From an uncultured Flavobacteriales bacterium (GTDB lineage: Bacteria > Bacteroidota > Bacteroidia > Flavobacteriales_E > Vicingaceae): DNA of 64,000 nucleotides. The stretch is from assembly GCA_937901255.1 (NCBI GenBank), contig CALCHN010000042.1:161492-225491 (forward strand). The letters run 5' to 3'. How positions within the stretch are numbered: the stretch's first letter is position 1; each line of letters starts with the position of its first letter. This document shows, piece after piece, positions 24,655 to 32,326 of this stretch. Below the pieces are notes generated by a model. It was not told the DNA's origin and made no database searches. It saw nothing but the letters and a program-made list of their open reading frames with translations. The position numbers and the translations under genes were made by a program.

Positions 24655-26619
24655 ATGAAAAATCTATTCATTCTGGTCATAGCACTTCTTGGATTCGGCA
24701 TTAATGCCTTTGCAGAAGATAAATCAAACAGAGAAATAAAAGGCGATAAACACTTTTTTGTATATTCCTTTGATAAAGCAATTGATTATTACTCAAACAC
24801 AAAAGACCTTACAGTTGAAGGACATCGTAGGTTGGCTGAAAGTCACCGTAATCTCGAACAAAATCTTGATGCGGAAAGAGTTTACTCTATCTTAATTGAA
24901 AAAAACACAGACCTATTGCCTGAAGATTATTATCAATACGCAATGGTTTTGAAAATAAATGGCAAACAAGAAGCCTCAAACACTGCCATGGATAAATTTG
25001 TGGCGTTAAAACCAAGTGATTTACGTGGAAAGGATTATTCTGCCAACAAAGGTGAGTTGGCTAACTTTTCAAAAGATGATGGTAAATATAAGATAACCAC
25101 ATTAGATATTAATACGGACAGAGAAGATTTTGCTCCAGCTTATTATCAAGACAAAATTGTTTTTGCTTCTAGCAGATCTAAACCTAAAATGATTGTTAGA
25201 AATAACAACTGGACAGGAAATCCATTTTATAATTTATATGTTTCAGATATAGATAGTAGCCAACTAAAAGAACCTAAAATGTTCGATAAAGGATTAAATG
25301 GGAAAATGCATGATGGGCCCGCAAGTTTTAGTAAAGATGGCTCTTTTATGGCATTTACCAAAAATAACTACAAAGTTGAAAAAGGAAATAAAGTGGTAGA
25401 ATTGGAAATTCATTTTAGTGAATATGCTGATGAAAAATGGTCAGAACCACAACCCTTTCATCTTAACAATATTGATTACTCTGTAGGACACCCTTCCTTA
25501 TCAGCTGACGGAAACACTATGTATTTTACCAGTGATATGCTGGGAGGTTTCGGTGGTTCGGATATTTATAGTGTTACCAGAGAAGGGAAAGTTTGGGGTA
25601 AACCAAAAAATTTAGGGAATAAAATAAATACAGAAGGCGATGAAATGTTTCCATTTTTAGAAGAAAAAAGCAATACTTTATTTTTCTCTTCTAATGGTCG
25701 CTTCGGATTAGGTGGCTTGGATATTTTTATTTGTGAAATGCAAGGTAATCAAGTAGGAACTGTAACTAATGCAGGAGCTCCTTTAAATTCTAAATTTGAT
25801 GATTATGCTTTAATTGTAGATAACAATATGAAGAAAGGTTATTTTTCTTCTAACAGAAGTGAAGGAAGCGATAATATTTTTTATCTTGATTTGTTGAAAA
25901 CCAAAGAGGTAGATATACAAAAACAAATAAGCGGAATAGCTAAAGATAAAGATGATAAACCTATTGCTACTGCTTTAGTAACCTTACTTGATGATAAAGG
26001 CAATGTGTTAAACTCATTTACTACCAACAACGATGGAACTTTCAGTTTTGATGTTGAAGCTGATAAAAACTTTAAGTTAACTGGAGAAAAAGATAAATAC
26101 AAAGACGGAAATAATACTACCAACACTTTTGGTGATGAAGAAAACGTAGTAGCAGATGTTGTATTGCTTAAAGAAGAGGAAAAAGTAGCTGAAGTAGTTA
26201 CCGAAAAAGTAATTAAAAAACCTAAAAAAGGTGACGATTTAGGAAAAGTTTTGGGCTTTAATCCTCAAACCATTTATTTTGATTACGATAAATATGATAT
26301 CCGACCAGATGCTATTGCTGATTTGAATGAAATTGTTAAAGTGATGAATGAAAACCCAACCATGACAATTGAATTGGGATCGCATACCGATTGTAGAGGT
26401 TCAGAAAATTTTAATCAGAAACTATCTAACAACAGAGCAAAAGCTTCAGCAAATTACATTAAAACAAGAATTTCTAAACCGAGTAGAATTACTAGCAAAG
26501 GTTATGGTGAAACTAAATTGGTAAACGCTTGTCCTTGCGAAGGAGATGAGGCTACTAAATGTTCTGAAAAACAGCATCAAAACAATAGACGTACAGAATT
26601 TATTGTTTTAAAAGAGTAA
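24655..26619 (+). CDS. OmpA-family protein with TPR and PD40 repeats (PorE-like)
   Basis: 654 aa: signal peptide (1-20), a TPR-like region (about 25-120), WD40/PD40 beta-propeller strands (about 160-405; SLSADGNTMYFTSDMLGGFGGSDIY is a blade), and a CarbopepD-regulatory-like Ig domain (about 425-500). A C-terminal OmpA peptidoglycan-binding domain follows (about 540-654; IYFDYDKYDIRPDA, ELGSHTDCRGSENFNQKLSNNRA). This is the architecture of T9SS accessory proteins that anchor PorP/SprF partners to peptidoglycan. It is the last gene of the unit, followed by a strong terminator. Confidence 0.92.
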   Translation: MKNLFILVIALLGFGINAFAEDKSNREIKGDKHFFVYSFDKAIDYYSNTKDLTVEGHRRLAESHRNLEQNLDAERVYSILIEKNTDLLPEDYYQYAMVLKINGKQEASNTAMDKFVALKPSDLRGKDYSANKGELANFSKDDGKYKITTLDINTDREDFAPAYYQDKIVFASSRSKPKMIVRNNNWTGNPFYNLYVSDIDSSQLKEPKMFDKGLNGKMHDGPASFSKDGSFMAFTKNNYKVEKGNKVVELEIHFSEYADEKWSEPQPFHLNNIDYSVGHPSLSADGNTMYFTSDMLGGFGGSDIYSVTREGKVWGKPKNLGNKINTEGDEMFPFLEEKSNTLFFSSNGRFGLGGLDIFICEMQGNQVGTVTNAGAPLNSKFDDYALIVDNNMKKGYFSSNRSEGSDNIFYLDLLKTKEVDIQKQISGIAKDKDDKPIATALVTLLDDKGNVLNSFTTNNDGTFSFDVEADKNFKLTGEKDKYKDGNNTTNTFGDEENVVADVVLLKEEEKVAEVVTEKVIKKPKKGDDLGKVLGFNPQTIYFDYDKYDIRPDAIADLNEIVKVMNENPTMTIELGSHTDCRGSENFNQKLSNNRAKASANYIKTRISKPSRITSKGYGETKLVNACPCEGDEATKCSEKQHQNNRRTEFIVLKE

Positions 26620-26647
26620 TTTTTTTTTGATTAGTTGATTTTTAGTT

Positions 26648-26684
26648 AAAACCATTACTCTTAAAAAAGAGTAATGGTTTTTTT
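26648..26684 (+). terminator. Intrinsic terminator after the OmpA/PD40 gene
   Basis: AAAACCATTACTCTT (26648-26662) and AAGAGTAATGGTTTT (26667-26681) form a perfect 15-bp stem with an AAAA loop, followed by more T residues. The A tract on the left makes it potentially bidirectional. Confidence 0.88.
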
Positions 26685-26716
26685 ACTCACTCCAAAGTTA
26701 TCATGCGATAATTTTT

Positions 26717-26755
26717 CCCCCTCTTTATGAAGAGAGAGGGGGTTAAGGAGAGAGC
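26717..26755 (+). repeat. REP-like palindromic element, copy 2
   Basis: CCCCCTCT (26717-26724) pairs with AGAGGGGG (26735-26742), followed by the tail TTAAGGAGAGAGC. It resembles the first hairpin and tail of the copy at 60947-61019. It lies between the OmpA/PD40 terminator and promoter element E. Confidence 0.55.
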
Positions 26756-26783
26756 TAAGAACAAATTTTATAATAGAAATGTG

Positions 26784-26867
26784 TGAATTGTGTAACTTAT
26801 ACCATAAGTTATGTAACACATTCTGTAGTAAACATGCTCACCTTTGTTTAGTGAGAACTAATCTCGC
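26784..26867 (+). promoter_or_regulatory. Regulon promoter element E with 5' stem-loop
   Basis: TGTGTAAC (26789-26796) and TATGTAAC (26810-26817) are 21 bp apart, CACCTTTG (26839-26846) follows after 21 bp, and GTGAGA (26851-26856) pairs with TCTCGC (26862-26867) with one G-U pair. Compared with C and D the stem has changed on both sides while pairing is kept. The start codon is 51 bp from the -7 box. Confidence 0.8.
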
Positions 26868-26889
26868 GCCTTACTAAACTAAATTTATT

Positions 26890-28506
26890 ATGAAAAAACC
26901 TTTATCTACCTTTTTGGCAGCAGCTTTTCTGCTTTCAACACCCACTATCATTTTCGGGCAAGCACCTAACTTAGGTACTACAGCCAATTTTGTTTTATTT
27001 TCTACTGATGGTGCAGTAACCAATACAGGCATTACTCATTTAACAGGAAAAGTAGGAACCAACAACGGTTCTAATACTGGTTTTGGAAATGTAAATGGCG
27101 GAATGCACGCAGCTGATGGAGTAACCTCACAAGCAGCAGCAGATTTATTGGTTGCTTATAATCAATTAAATAATGCCACTCCAGGGTTCTTTCCCGCACC
27201 TTTACTTGGAAACGGAACAACACTCAATGCAGGTATTTATGCTGTAACAGGAGCTTCTACATTAAATGGAACGCTTATTTTAGATGCACAAAATAATCCA
27301 AGTGCAGTATTTATTTTTCAAATTTCCGGACCACTTTCTACCAATGCCAATTCAAAAGTTAAATTAATTAACGGAGCTCAAGCATGTAATGTGTTTTGGA
27401 AAGTGGAAGGTTTGGTAAGTATGGCAGCAGGAACTTCTATGAAAGGAACTGTAATTGCTAATAATGCTGGAATTACTATGAACAGTAATGATACCTTAGA
27501 AGGTAGAGCACTTTCTACCACAGGAGCGATTATGATTGACGGAGTATTAGCTTATACGCCAATTGGTTGCGGAAGTCCTGTACTTACAGGACCAATAGCT
27601 CCTTCTCTTGGAGAAGCAGGTTGTTACGGAATATTTTCTGCTGATGGACCAGTTCAAAATGCAGGAACAAGTAATGTTGTTGGTGATGTTGGAACGAATG
27701 TAGGATTAACTACAGGTTTCAATGCGTTATTAGTTACCGGAACTATTCATGCTACTCCAGATATTTCTACAGCAAATGCTGCTGCAGATTTATTAGTGGC
27801 TTACAACTATGCAGTTGCTCTTCCTCATGATATTGAATTACTTTATCCTGCACAGTTTGGAGGTAACTTGGTATTAACACCACATACTTATATTCTAAAC
27901 GGTGGAACAACTTTTACTGATACACTTTATCTTAATGCACAAGGAGTTGCCAGTGCAGTATTTGTTATAAAAGTAGAAGGAGCATTCCAAACAAGTACTT
28001 TTTCTAATGTAGTTCTTATTAATGGAACTCAGGCAAAAAATGTATTTTGGATGGTAAACGGTGCTGTAGATATAGCCGATAGTTCAATTTTTAATGGAAC
28101 CATTATTTCTCAAGGAGCAATTGATTTATATACCGGAGTTGAAATTAATGGACGAGCGTTAACCGGAGTTGGTTCGTTAACAACCAATGCTATTAATAGT
28201 GCTGCTGATATTGTTTTGGGTAATTGTAATGTAGTTTCAATTAATGAAATTAATGAAAACACAAGCGTTACCATTTATCCTAACCCATTTGTTAATACAA
28301 CAACTATTACGGTAGATAATATGGACAACTTCAACAAAGTGGAATTACGTTTATATACTATTTTAGGAGAAGAAATAATGAGTACAAACATTACTTCAAC
28401 TTCAACTACTATTAATACAAGTAAGCTTTCTTCGGGAGTTTATTTTTATAAACTAATTGGAGATAACCAAGTTATACAATCAGGTAAATTAGTTTCTCAA
28501 CAATAA
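26890..28506 (+). CDS. Tandem DUF3494 (ice-binding-like) protein with T9SS type A sorting domain
   Basis: 538 aa: signal peptide (1-24, cut after IFGQ), two DUF3494 domains (about 27-225 and 236-440), and a C-terminal type A sorting domain (about 455-538: VTIYPNPFVNTTTITV, SSGVYFYKL). It is a paralogue of the 20902 protein: domain order is the same, and about 45 bp around 21386 and 27358 are nearly identical in DNA. Here the tail is type A, so it leaves by T9SS and is probably anchored to surface lipopolysaccharide. It is a single-gene unit with its own promoter (element E) and terminator. Ice binding versus adhesion cannot be decided from sequence. Confidence 0.9.
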   Translation: MKKPLSTFLAAAFLLSTPTIIFGQAPNLGTTANFVLFSTDGAVTNTGITHLTGKVGTNNGSNTGFGNVNGGMHAADGVTSQAAADLLVAYNQLNNATPGFFPAPLLGNGTTLNAGIYAVTGASTLNGTLILDAQNNPSAVFIFQISGPLSTNANSKVKLINGAQACNVFWKVEGLVSMAAGTSMKGTVIANNAGITMNSNDTLEGRALSTTGAIMIDGVLAYTPIGCGSPVLTGPIAPSLGEAGCYGIFSADGPVQNAGTSNVVGDVGTNVGLTTGFNALLVTGTIHATPDISTANAAADLLVAYNYAVALPHDIELLYPAQFGGNLVLTPHTYILNGGTTFTDTLYLNAQGVASAVFVIKVEGAFQTSTFSNVVLINGTQAKNVFWMVNGAVDIADSSIFNGTIISQGAIDLYTGVEINGRALTGVGSLTTNAINSAADIVLGNCNVVSINEINENTSVTIYPNPFVNTTTITVDNMDNFNKVELRLYTILGEEIMSTNITSTSTTINTSKLSSGVYFYKLIGDNQVIQSGKLVSQQ

Positions 28507-28530
28507 TTTTTAGTTCTTTTTAAAACTCCT

Positions 28531-28565
28531 CCCGCATCTTATTCATTTAGGATGCGGGTTTTTTT
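28531..28565 (+). terminator. Intrinsic terminator after the second DUF3494 gene
   Basis: CCCGCATC (28531-28538) pairs with GATGCGGG (28551-28558) across a 12-nt loop, followed by seven T residues. It is GC-rich in an AT-rich context and correctly placed 25 bp behind the stop codon. Confidence 0.88.
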
Positions 28566-28580
28566 ATTAGCATTACTTTT

Positions 28581-28650
28581 CTCCTCTTGAGAGGAGAAGA
28601 TGTTGTTCGAAGCTGCGATAGCAGCAAGATTACAACATCAGAGGTGTGTT
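28581..28650 (+). repeat. REP-like palindromic element, copy 3, with nested hairpin
   Basis: CTCCTCT/AGAGGAG (28581-28587, 28590-28596) is followed by a second stem GATGTTGT/ACAACATC (28599-28606, 28632-28639). That stem encloses GCTGC-GATA-GCAGC (28612-28625). The element ends in GAGGTGTGTTTTC. Two hairpins followed by a GGTGTG tail is the same plan as the 60947-61019 copy. Confidence 0.6.
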
Positions 28651-28700
28651 TTCTTCCTAACTACTTTAAGCATTTCGAACTATACCATATAATAGTTACA

Positions 28701-28838
28701 ACCTGTTTTTCATAAAAAGTATAAAATTTTACCTGTTTTTCACACAAATTACCTATTTTTCATTTATTTTTGTAAAAACCTATAATTCATAAAAATGACA
28801 AATAACACCTGTTTTTCACAAAAAACATCTGTTTTTCA
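28701..28838 (+). promoter_or_regulatory. Iterated ACCTGTTTTTCA operator over the fic promoter and start
   Basis: Direct copies of ACCTGTTTTTCA lie at 28701-28712 and 28731-28742, with 28751-28762 (one change), 28807-28818, and 28827-28838 (one change). A weak copy is at 28778-28789. A perfect TAnnTTTG -7 box (TATTTTTG) is at 28765-28772, so the copies straddle the promoter. The last two lie inside the first 15 codons. Spacing of 20 bp within two pairs is close to two helical turns. This looks like an autoregulatory operator. Confidence 0.7.
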
Positions 28839-30339
28839 TGGAAGAACACTACCTACAAAAGGCAAAGTAGTGGGCTATGCTGCTATTATTGAGTTCTATA
28901 ATTTATCTATGCCAATGCCAGATATAATGGCTATGGTAGGAGAAAAACACAAAAGTTTTGAAACAGAAAAATTTAAAGTACTTACCCCTAGGTATCAGCC
29001 TGATGAAACTTTATATTATCAACTTGTTTTTGCTCTGAAATATGAAGGCATTAATTTACTATTTTTTAAAAAGCTTTTCGAAAGATTATCTGAAAAAGAA
29101 GTTGTAGCACTTTTAAGCATTGAAGTAACAGGGCAATACACAAGAAAAATATGGTTTTTATATGAATGGCTTATCCAAAAACAATTGCCTTTGCCCGATT
29201 TAACTATAAAGAATTATGTGTTATTAGTGGATAACAAATTACAGTTTGGCCTTCAAAGTGGCGTAAAATCATCTCGTCATCGTATTGTTAACAATTTACC
29301 CGGCACACTCAATTTTTGCCCACTAATTCGTAAAACAAAAAAATTAGAGTATTATATAGCTCAAGAATATGCACATCAAAAAGACAGTTATCTAAAAGGT
29401 GTCCGAAAAAACATTTTACAACGAACGTCTGTTTTTTTGTTGCTAAAAGATTCTAAAGCATCATTTTCTATAGAGGGTGAAAGTCCAAAAAGTAAACGTG
29501 CAGCACGCTGGGGAAAGGCTATAGGTCAAGCAGGTATAAAAGACCTGAGTCATGATGAGTTTAATCGCTTACAACAATTGGTAATAGAAAACAATAGATT
29601 TTTAGACATGGGTTATCGGAAAAAGGGTGGGTTTATAGGAGAACGAGACAAAGATACGTTTTCACCTCTGCCAGCCCATATTTCTGCAAAACATCAAGAC
29701 CTTGAAAAGTTAATGAATGGATTGATTGAAACCAACAATTTACTTCTATCAAATGAAATTGATGCTGTATTAGCGGCTTCAATTATTGCTTTTGGATTTG
29801 TATTTATACATCCATTTGTAGATGGAAATGGTCGTATTCATCGTTATTTAATTCACCACGTATTAGCCAAGAAGCAATTTTCTCAACAGGGTATAATTTT
29901 TCCTGTTTCAGCTTCCATTTTAGATAAAATAATGGATTACCAAAAAGTGTTGGAAAATTATGCAACTCCTTTATTAGATTTTATTGAGTGGGAAGAAACA
30001 AAAGACCACAATGTTGAAGTTCTTAACGAAACAATAGATTATTACCGCTATTTTGATGCTACAGTACAAACAGAATTTTTATACGAATGTGTAAAAGATA
30101 CCATAGAAAATGTAATACCAGAAGAAGTGGAATACTTAAATAAGTATGAAGAATTCAAAACATACATTGACAACACTTTTGAAATGCCTGATGATATGGT
30201 AGCTCTTTTAGTGCGATTTTTAGAACAAAATAATGGTTCATTATCAAATAGAGCTAAAACAAAAGAGTTTAAAGCACTTAATAAACAAGAGGTTGAAGAA
30301 ATTGAAAAAAACTATCATTTTATTTTCAATAATGAATAA
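28795..30339 (+). CDS. Fic-domain protein (protein AMPylase family), 514 aa
   Basis: Fic proteins transfer AMP (or related groups) to target hydroxyls. The active-site motif is intact: FIHPFVDGNGRIHRYL with catalytic His339 in the HPFxxGNGR core. An N-terminal domain (about residues 20-120) starts at KGKVVGYAAIIEFYNLSMP. A C-terminal helical region (about 440-514) may be a winged helix (LLVRFLEQNNGSLSNRAKTKEFKAL). ATG 28795 is the only in-frame ATG before the conserved region. The operator repeats within its first codons make N-terminal residues NTCFSQKTSVF look like a by-product of the DNA sites. No separate antitoxin gene is adjacent; whether it is a toxin or a regulator is open. Confidence 0.87.
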   Translation: MTNNTCFSQKTSVFHGRTLPTKGKVVGYAAIIEFYNLSMPMPDIMAMVGEKHKSFETEKFKVLTPRYQPDETLYYQLVFALKYEGINLLFFKKLFERLSEKEVVALLSIEVTGQYTRKIWFLYEWLIQKQLPLPDLTIKNYVLLVDNKLQFGLQSGVKSSRHRIVNNLPGTLNFCPLIRKTKKLEYYIAQEYAHQKDSYLKGVRKNILQRTSVFLLLKDSKASFSIEGESPKSKRAARWGKAIGQAGIKDLSHDEFNRLQQLVIENNRFLDMGYRKKGGFIGERDKDTFSPLPAHISAKHQDLEKLMNGLIETNNLLLSNEIDAVLAASIIAFGFVFIHPFVDGNGRIHRYLIHHVLAKKQFSQQGIIFPVSASILDKIMDYQKVLENYATPLLDFIEWEETKDHNVEVLNETIDYYRYFDATVQTEFLYECVKDTIENVIPEEVEYLNKYEEFKTYIDNTFEMPDDMVALLVRFLEQNNGSLSNRAKTKEFKALNKQEVEEIEKNYHFIFNNE

Positions 30340-30600
30340 TTAAATCTCAATACAAATTGTAATGCGTTTTATTTATTCAACACGTAAAACTATCTCTAAA
30401 CGTTAATCTTATAAACTGCTTATTACCGTTATTCCCGCAATTTTGGAGTGCTACGGAAAAAATATCGGGAATCTTAAGGGAGTAGCCACGAATACACGAA
30501 TAAAAGGGTTTAACCACATAGATTTATAGCTACCTAATTTATAAACTATTTTTTTGTATGTTTGGGGGATAATTTTAACTAGAAATAAAAAACACCTCCT
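30340..30600 (+). other. Intergenic repeat remnants and promoter box upstream of the Mrr cassette
   Basis: No gene. It contains an ATTCCCG...CGGGAAT inverted pair near 30432-30472, a CCACGAATACACGAAT string near 30485-30500, and TTAACCACATAG near 30510. The last two resemble short dispersed intergenic repeats in Bacteroidota genomes. TATGTTTG (30557-30564) is a perfect TAnnTTTG -7 box pointing toward the Mrr gene, without a visible TTTG at -33. The stretch looks like accumulated mobile-repeat debris leading into an accessory cassette. Confidence 0.5.
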
Positions 30601-30614
30601 ATATATGGAAAATA

Positions 30615-30660
30615 AACGCTATAAAATTGAAAAAGTAGCGTATAGCTGGGTGTTATGCAT
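30615..30660 (+). repeat. attC-like imperfect palindrome, left boundary of the Mrr cassette
   Basis: AAC-GCTATA (30615-30623) mirrors TATAGC (30641-30646) and GTT (30652-30654), with five unpaired bases TGGGT on one side only. ATGCAT follows. The asymmetry and the AAC/GTT ends recall integron attC recombination sites, though the GTTRRRY core is not exact (GTTATGC). The right arm is mirrored by the left arm of the element at 31582. Confidence 0.45.
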
Positions 30661-30677
30661 AATTTGAAATAGACAAA

Positions 30678-31574
30678 ATGGAACTACCAAAATATCATGA
30701 GACTTTCATTCCAATATTGGAGATTCTGAATTCAGTTGATTCTTTAAAAAGTCGTGAGTTAGCCTCAAAAGTTCGTGATGTTTACTATTCAGATTTACCT
30801 CAGGAACTGCTCAATCAAAAAACAAGCTCTGGCGCTAACGTATTGCTTGACAGAATTCTATGGGGCAAGTCATATCTAAAAATGGCAAAGTTTGTCGCCT
30901 ACCCAAAACGGGGAATGGTACAAATCACTGAGAAAGGAAAGAAGCAGTTAGCTACAGGACGTTTGCCACTCCAAGACTTGCAAAATGATGAAGACTTTGT
31001 AAGCCATAGAGAATCGGTCAAAAGCGAAAAAGAAAATGAAATAGAACTTCAATCAGTTAATGTTGAAAATGCTTCTCCTCAAGACCTCATTGATTCTGGT
31101 TTCTCTTCAATTGAAACCGAAGTAAAGACAAATCTTCTTGAACGATTGAAAGAAATTGATCCTTACTATTTCGAAAAGGTGATTTTGATTCTCCTCAAAA
31201 GAATGGGCTATGGAGACTTCGTTGAGACCACTAAATCAAATGACGGTGGAATTGATGGGATAATAAACGAAGACAAATTAGGTCTTGAAAAGATTTATAC
31301 CCAAGCTAAACGCTACAATGAAAATAAAGTCAGAGAAAAGGATATAAGAAATTTCATTGGTGCTATGAGTGGAGACACAAGCAAAGGTGTATTTATAACA
31401 ACTTCCACTTTTGACGATTCAGCAATTAAAAAAGCGCGAGAGGCGCATCATTCGATTATTCTGATTGATGGGGCAAAATTGGTCGACCTAATGTTGCAAT
31501 ACAACGTTGGCGTCCAGGTAAAAACAGTTTATGAGGTTAAAGAGCTCGACAACGACTTTTTTGAAGAAGATTAA
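30678..31574 (+). CDS. Mrr-type restriction endonuclease
   Basis: 298 aa. An N-terminal winged-helix Mrr_N domain (about residues 1-90: FIPILEILNS...DRILWGKSYLKMAKFVAYPKRGMVQITEKG) is followed by a linker. A C-terminal Mrr_cat nuclease domain (about 140-285) has Asp193 in DGGIDG and Gln209-Ala210-Lys211 in IYTQAKRY, the PD-(D/E)xK core. Such enzymes cleave modified or foreign DNA. Base composition is visibly richer in G and C than its neighbours, and it sits between two attC-like arms, both consistent with acquisition. It has no methyltransferase partner nearby, as usual for Mrr. Confidence 0.9.
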   Translation: MELPKYHETFIPILEILNSVDSLKSRELASKVRDVYYSDLPQELLNQKTSSGANVLLDRILWGKSYLKMAKFVAYPKRGMVQITEKGKKQLATGRLPLQDLQNDEDFVSHRESVKSEKENEIELQSVNVENASPQDLIDSGFSSIETEVKTNLLERLKEIDPYYFEKVILILLKRMGYGDFVETTKSNDGGIDGIINEDKLGLEKIYTQAKRYNENKVREKDIRNFIGAMSGDTSKGVFITTSTFDDSAIKKAREAHHSIILIDGAKLVDLMLQYNVGVQVKTVYEVKELDNDFFEED

Positions 31575-31581
31575 AAAAACT

Positions 31582-31645
31582 ATGCACAACAAAGGCTATA
31601 GTGCATGCCCTGCGGGACACGCACCATACCCAAATCGTTGATGGT
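31582..31645 (+). repeat. attC-like element, right boundary of the Mrr cassette
   Basis: ATGCACAAC-AAAG-GCTATA (31582-31600) is followed by a hairpin, GTGC...CCC-TGC-GGG...GCAC (31601-31624), and ends at ATCGTTGATG. Its left arm is the mirror image of TATAGC-TGGGT-GTT-ATGCAT at 30641-30660. The cassette between them therefore has inverted ends. It is GC-rich within AT-rich surroundings. Confidence 0.45.
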
Positions 31646-31653
31646 AATTCAAA

Positions 31654-32241
31654 ATGAAAATAATCCTCAAAATATTGACAATTGGAATTTTAGGAAGTGT
31701 TTTTCTTCTATTTCTTTTTATTCAATATTTAAAGAGTGATCTAAACAACAGTTTTCATCAATCAGATATTCACAAACTTAAAACAGAAATTAAGTCAGCA
31801 GAAGAATTACCTAAAAATTTCTTGGAAGTTTATAATATTATACAACCAATAACTAATACTACAGATGAATTGTTCAATTGTTTTTTTGAAAATTATAACA
31901 ACAACTGTCCTTGCTTAGAAGTTGCTAATTTTAAACAACATTTAACAATGAACAACAATAGGATTACAGGCAACAAATATATACTTTCATGGAAACTTGA
32001 AAAAGAAGTAACTCAACAAGAATGTTTAAAGTATATTGCTGTAAAACATGATTTTCTCTACAATAACATTGGAATAAAAAAAGCATCAAAGTTTTATTTC
32101 GATAGTAGTCTTGATTCTTTGAATGAGGAACAAATGATGATTTTAACTCTTATGATTAAAAACCCTGCTCTTTACAACCCAAAAATAAACCCCGAAGGTG
32201 TTAAACAAGAGTTAGAAAAAATAAAATCTTTCTCTTTGTAA
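31654..32241 (+). CDS. Short transglycosylase-like (GT51-related) membrane protein, probably degenerate
   Basis: 195 aa with an N-terminal membrane helix (about residues 5-26). The C-terminal part KASKFYFDSSLDSLNEEQMMILTLMIKNPALYNP resembles the end of GT51 peptidoglycan transglycosylase domains (YFGKSLEELxLxEAALLAGxxKNPSxYNP). The region that should hold the catalytic Glu motifs is replaced by unrelated Cys-containing sequence. It lies immediately after the second attC-like element and looks like the next cassette gene. Either it is a fragment or a small specialised relative; function is not established. Confidence 0.5.
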   Translation: MKIILKILTIGILGSVFLLFLFIQYLKSDLNNSFHQSDIHKLKTEIKSAEELPKNFLEVYNIIQPITNTTDELFNCFFENYNNNCPCLEVANFKQHLTMNNNRITGNKYILSWKLEKEVTQQECLKYIAVKHDFLYNNIGIKKASKFYFDSSLDSLNEEQMMILTLMIKNPALYNPKINPEGVKQELEKIKSFSL

Positions 32242-32283
32242 ACACCAAAATTTAAACAATCTAATTTTTACCCCCCCAACTCC

Positions 32284-32322
32284 TAAATACTTTAGGCACT
32301 TATTATTACTCCTAAGTATTTA
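32284..32322. terminator. Stem-loop between convergent genes
   Basis: TAAATACTTTAGG (32284-32296) mirrors CCTAAGTATTTA (32311-32322) with one bulged base and a 14-nt loop. It is placed exactly between the ends of the transglycosylase-like gene and the DUF3137 gene. There is no long T run, so termination efficiency is uncertain. Confidence 0.45.
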
Positions 32323-32326
32323 TCCT

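Noticed and set aside
28701..28838. The 12-bp array before fic as plasmid-type iterons or a CRISPR.
   Set aside because: Irregular spacing, no replication initiator gene nearby, and overlap with a promoter fit an operator better.
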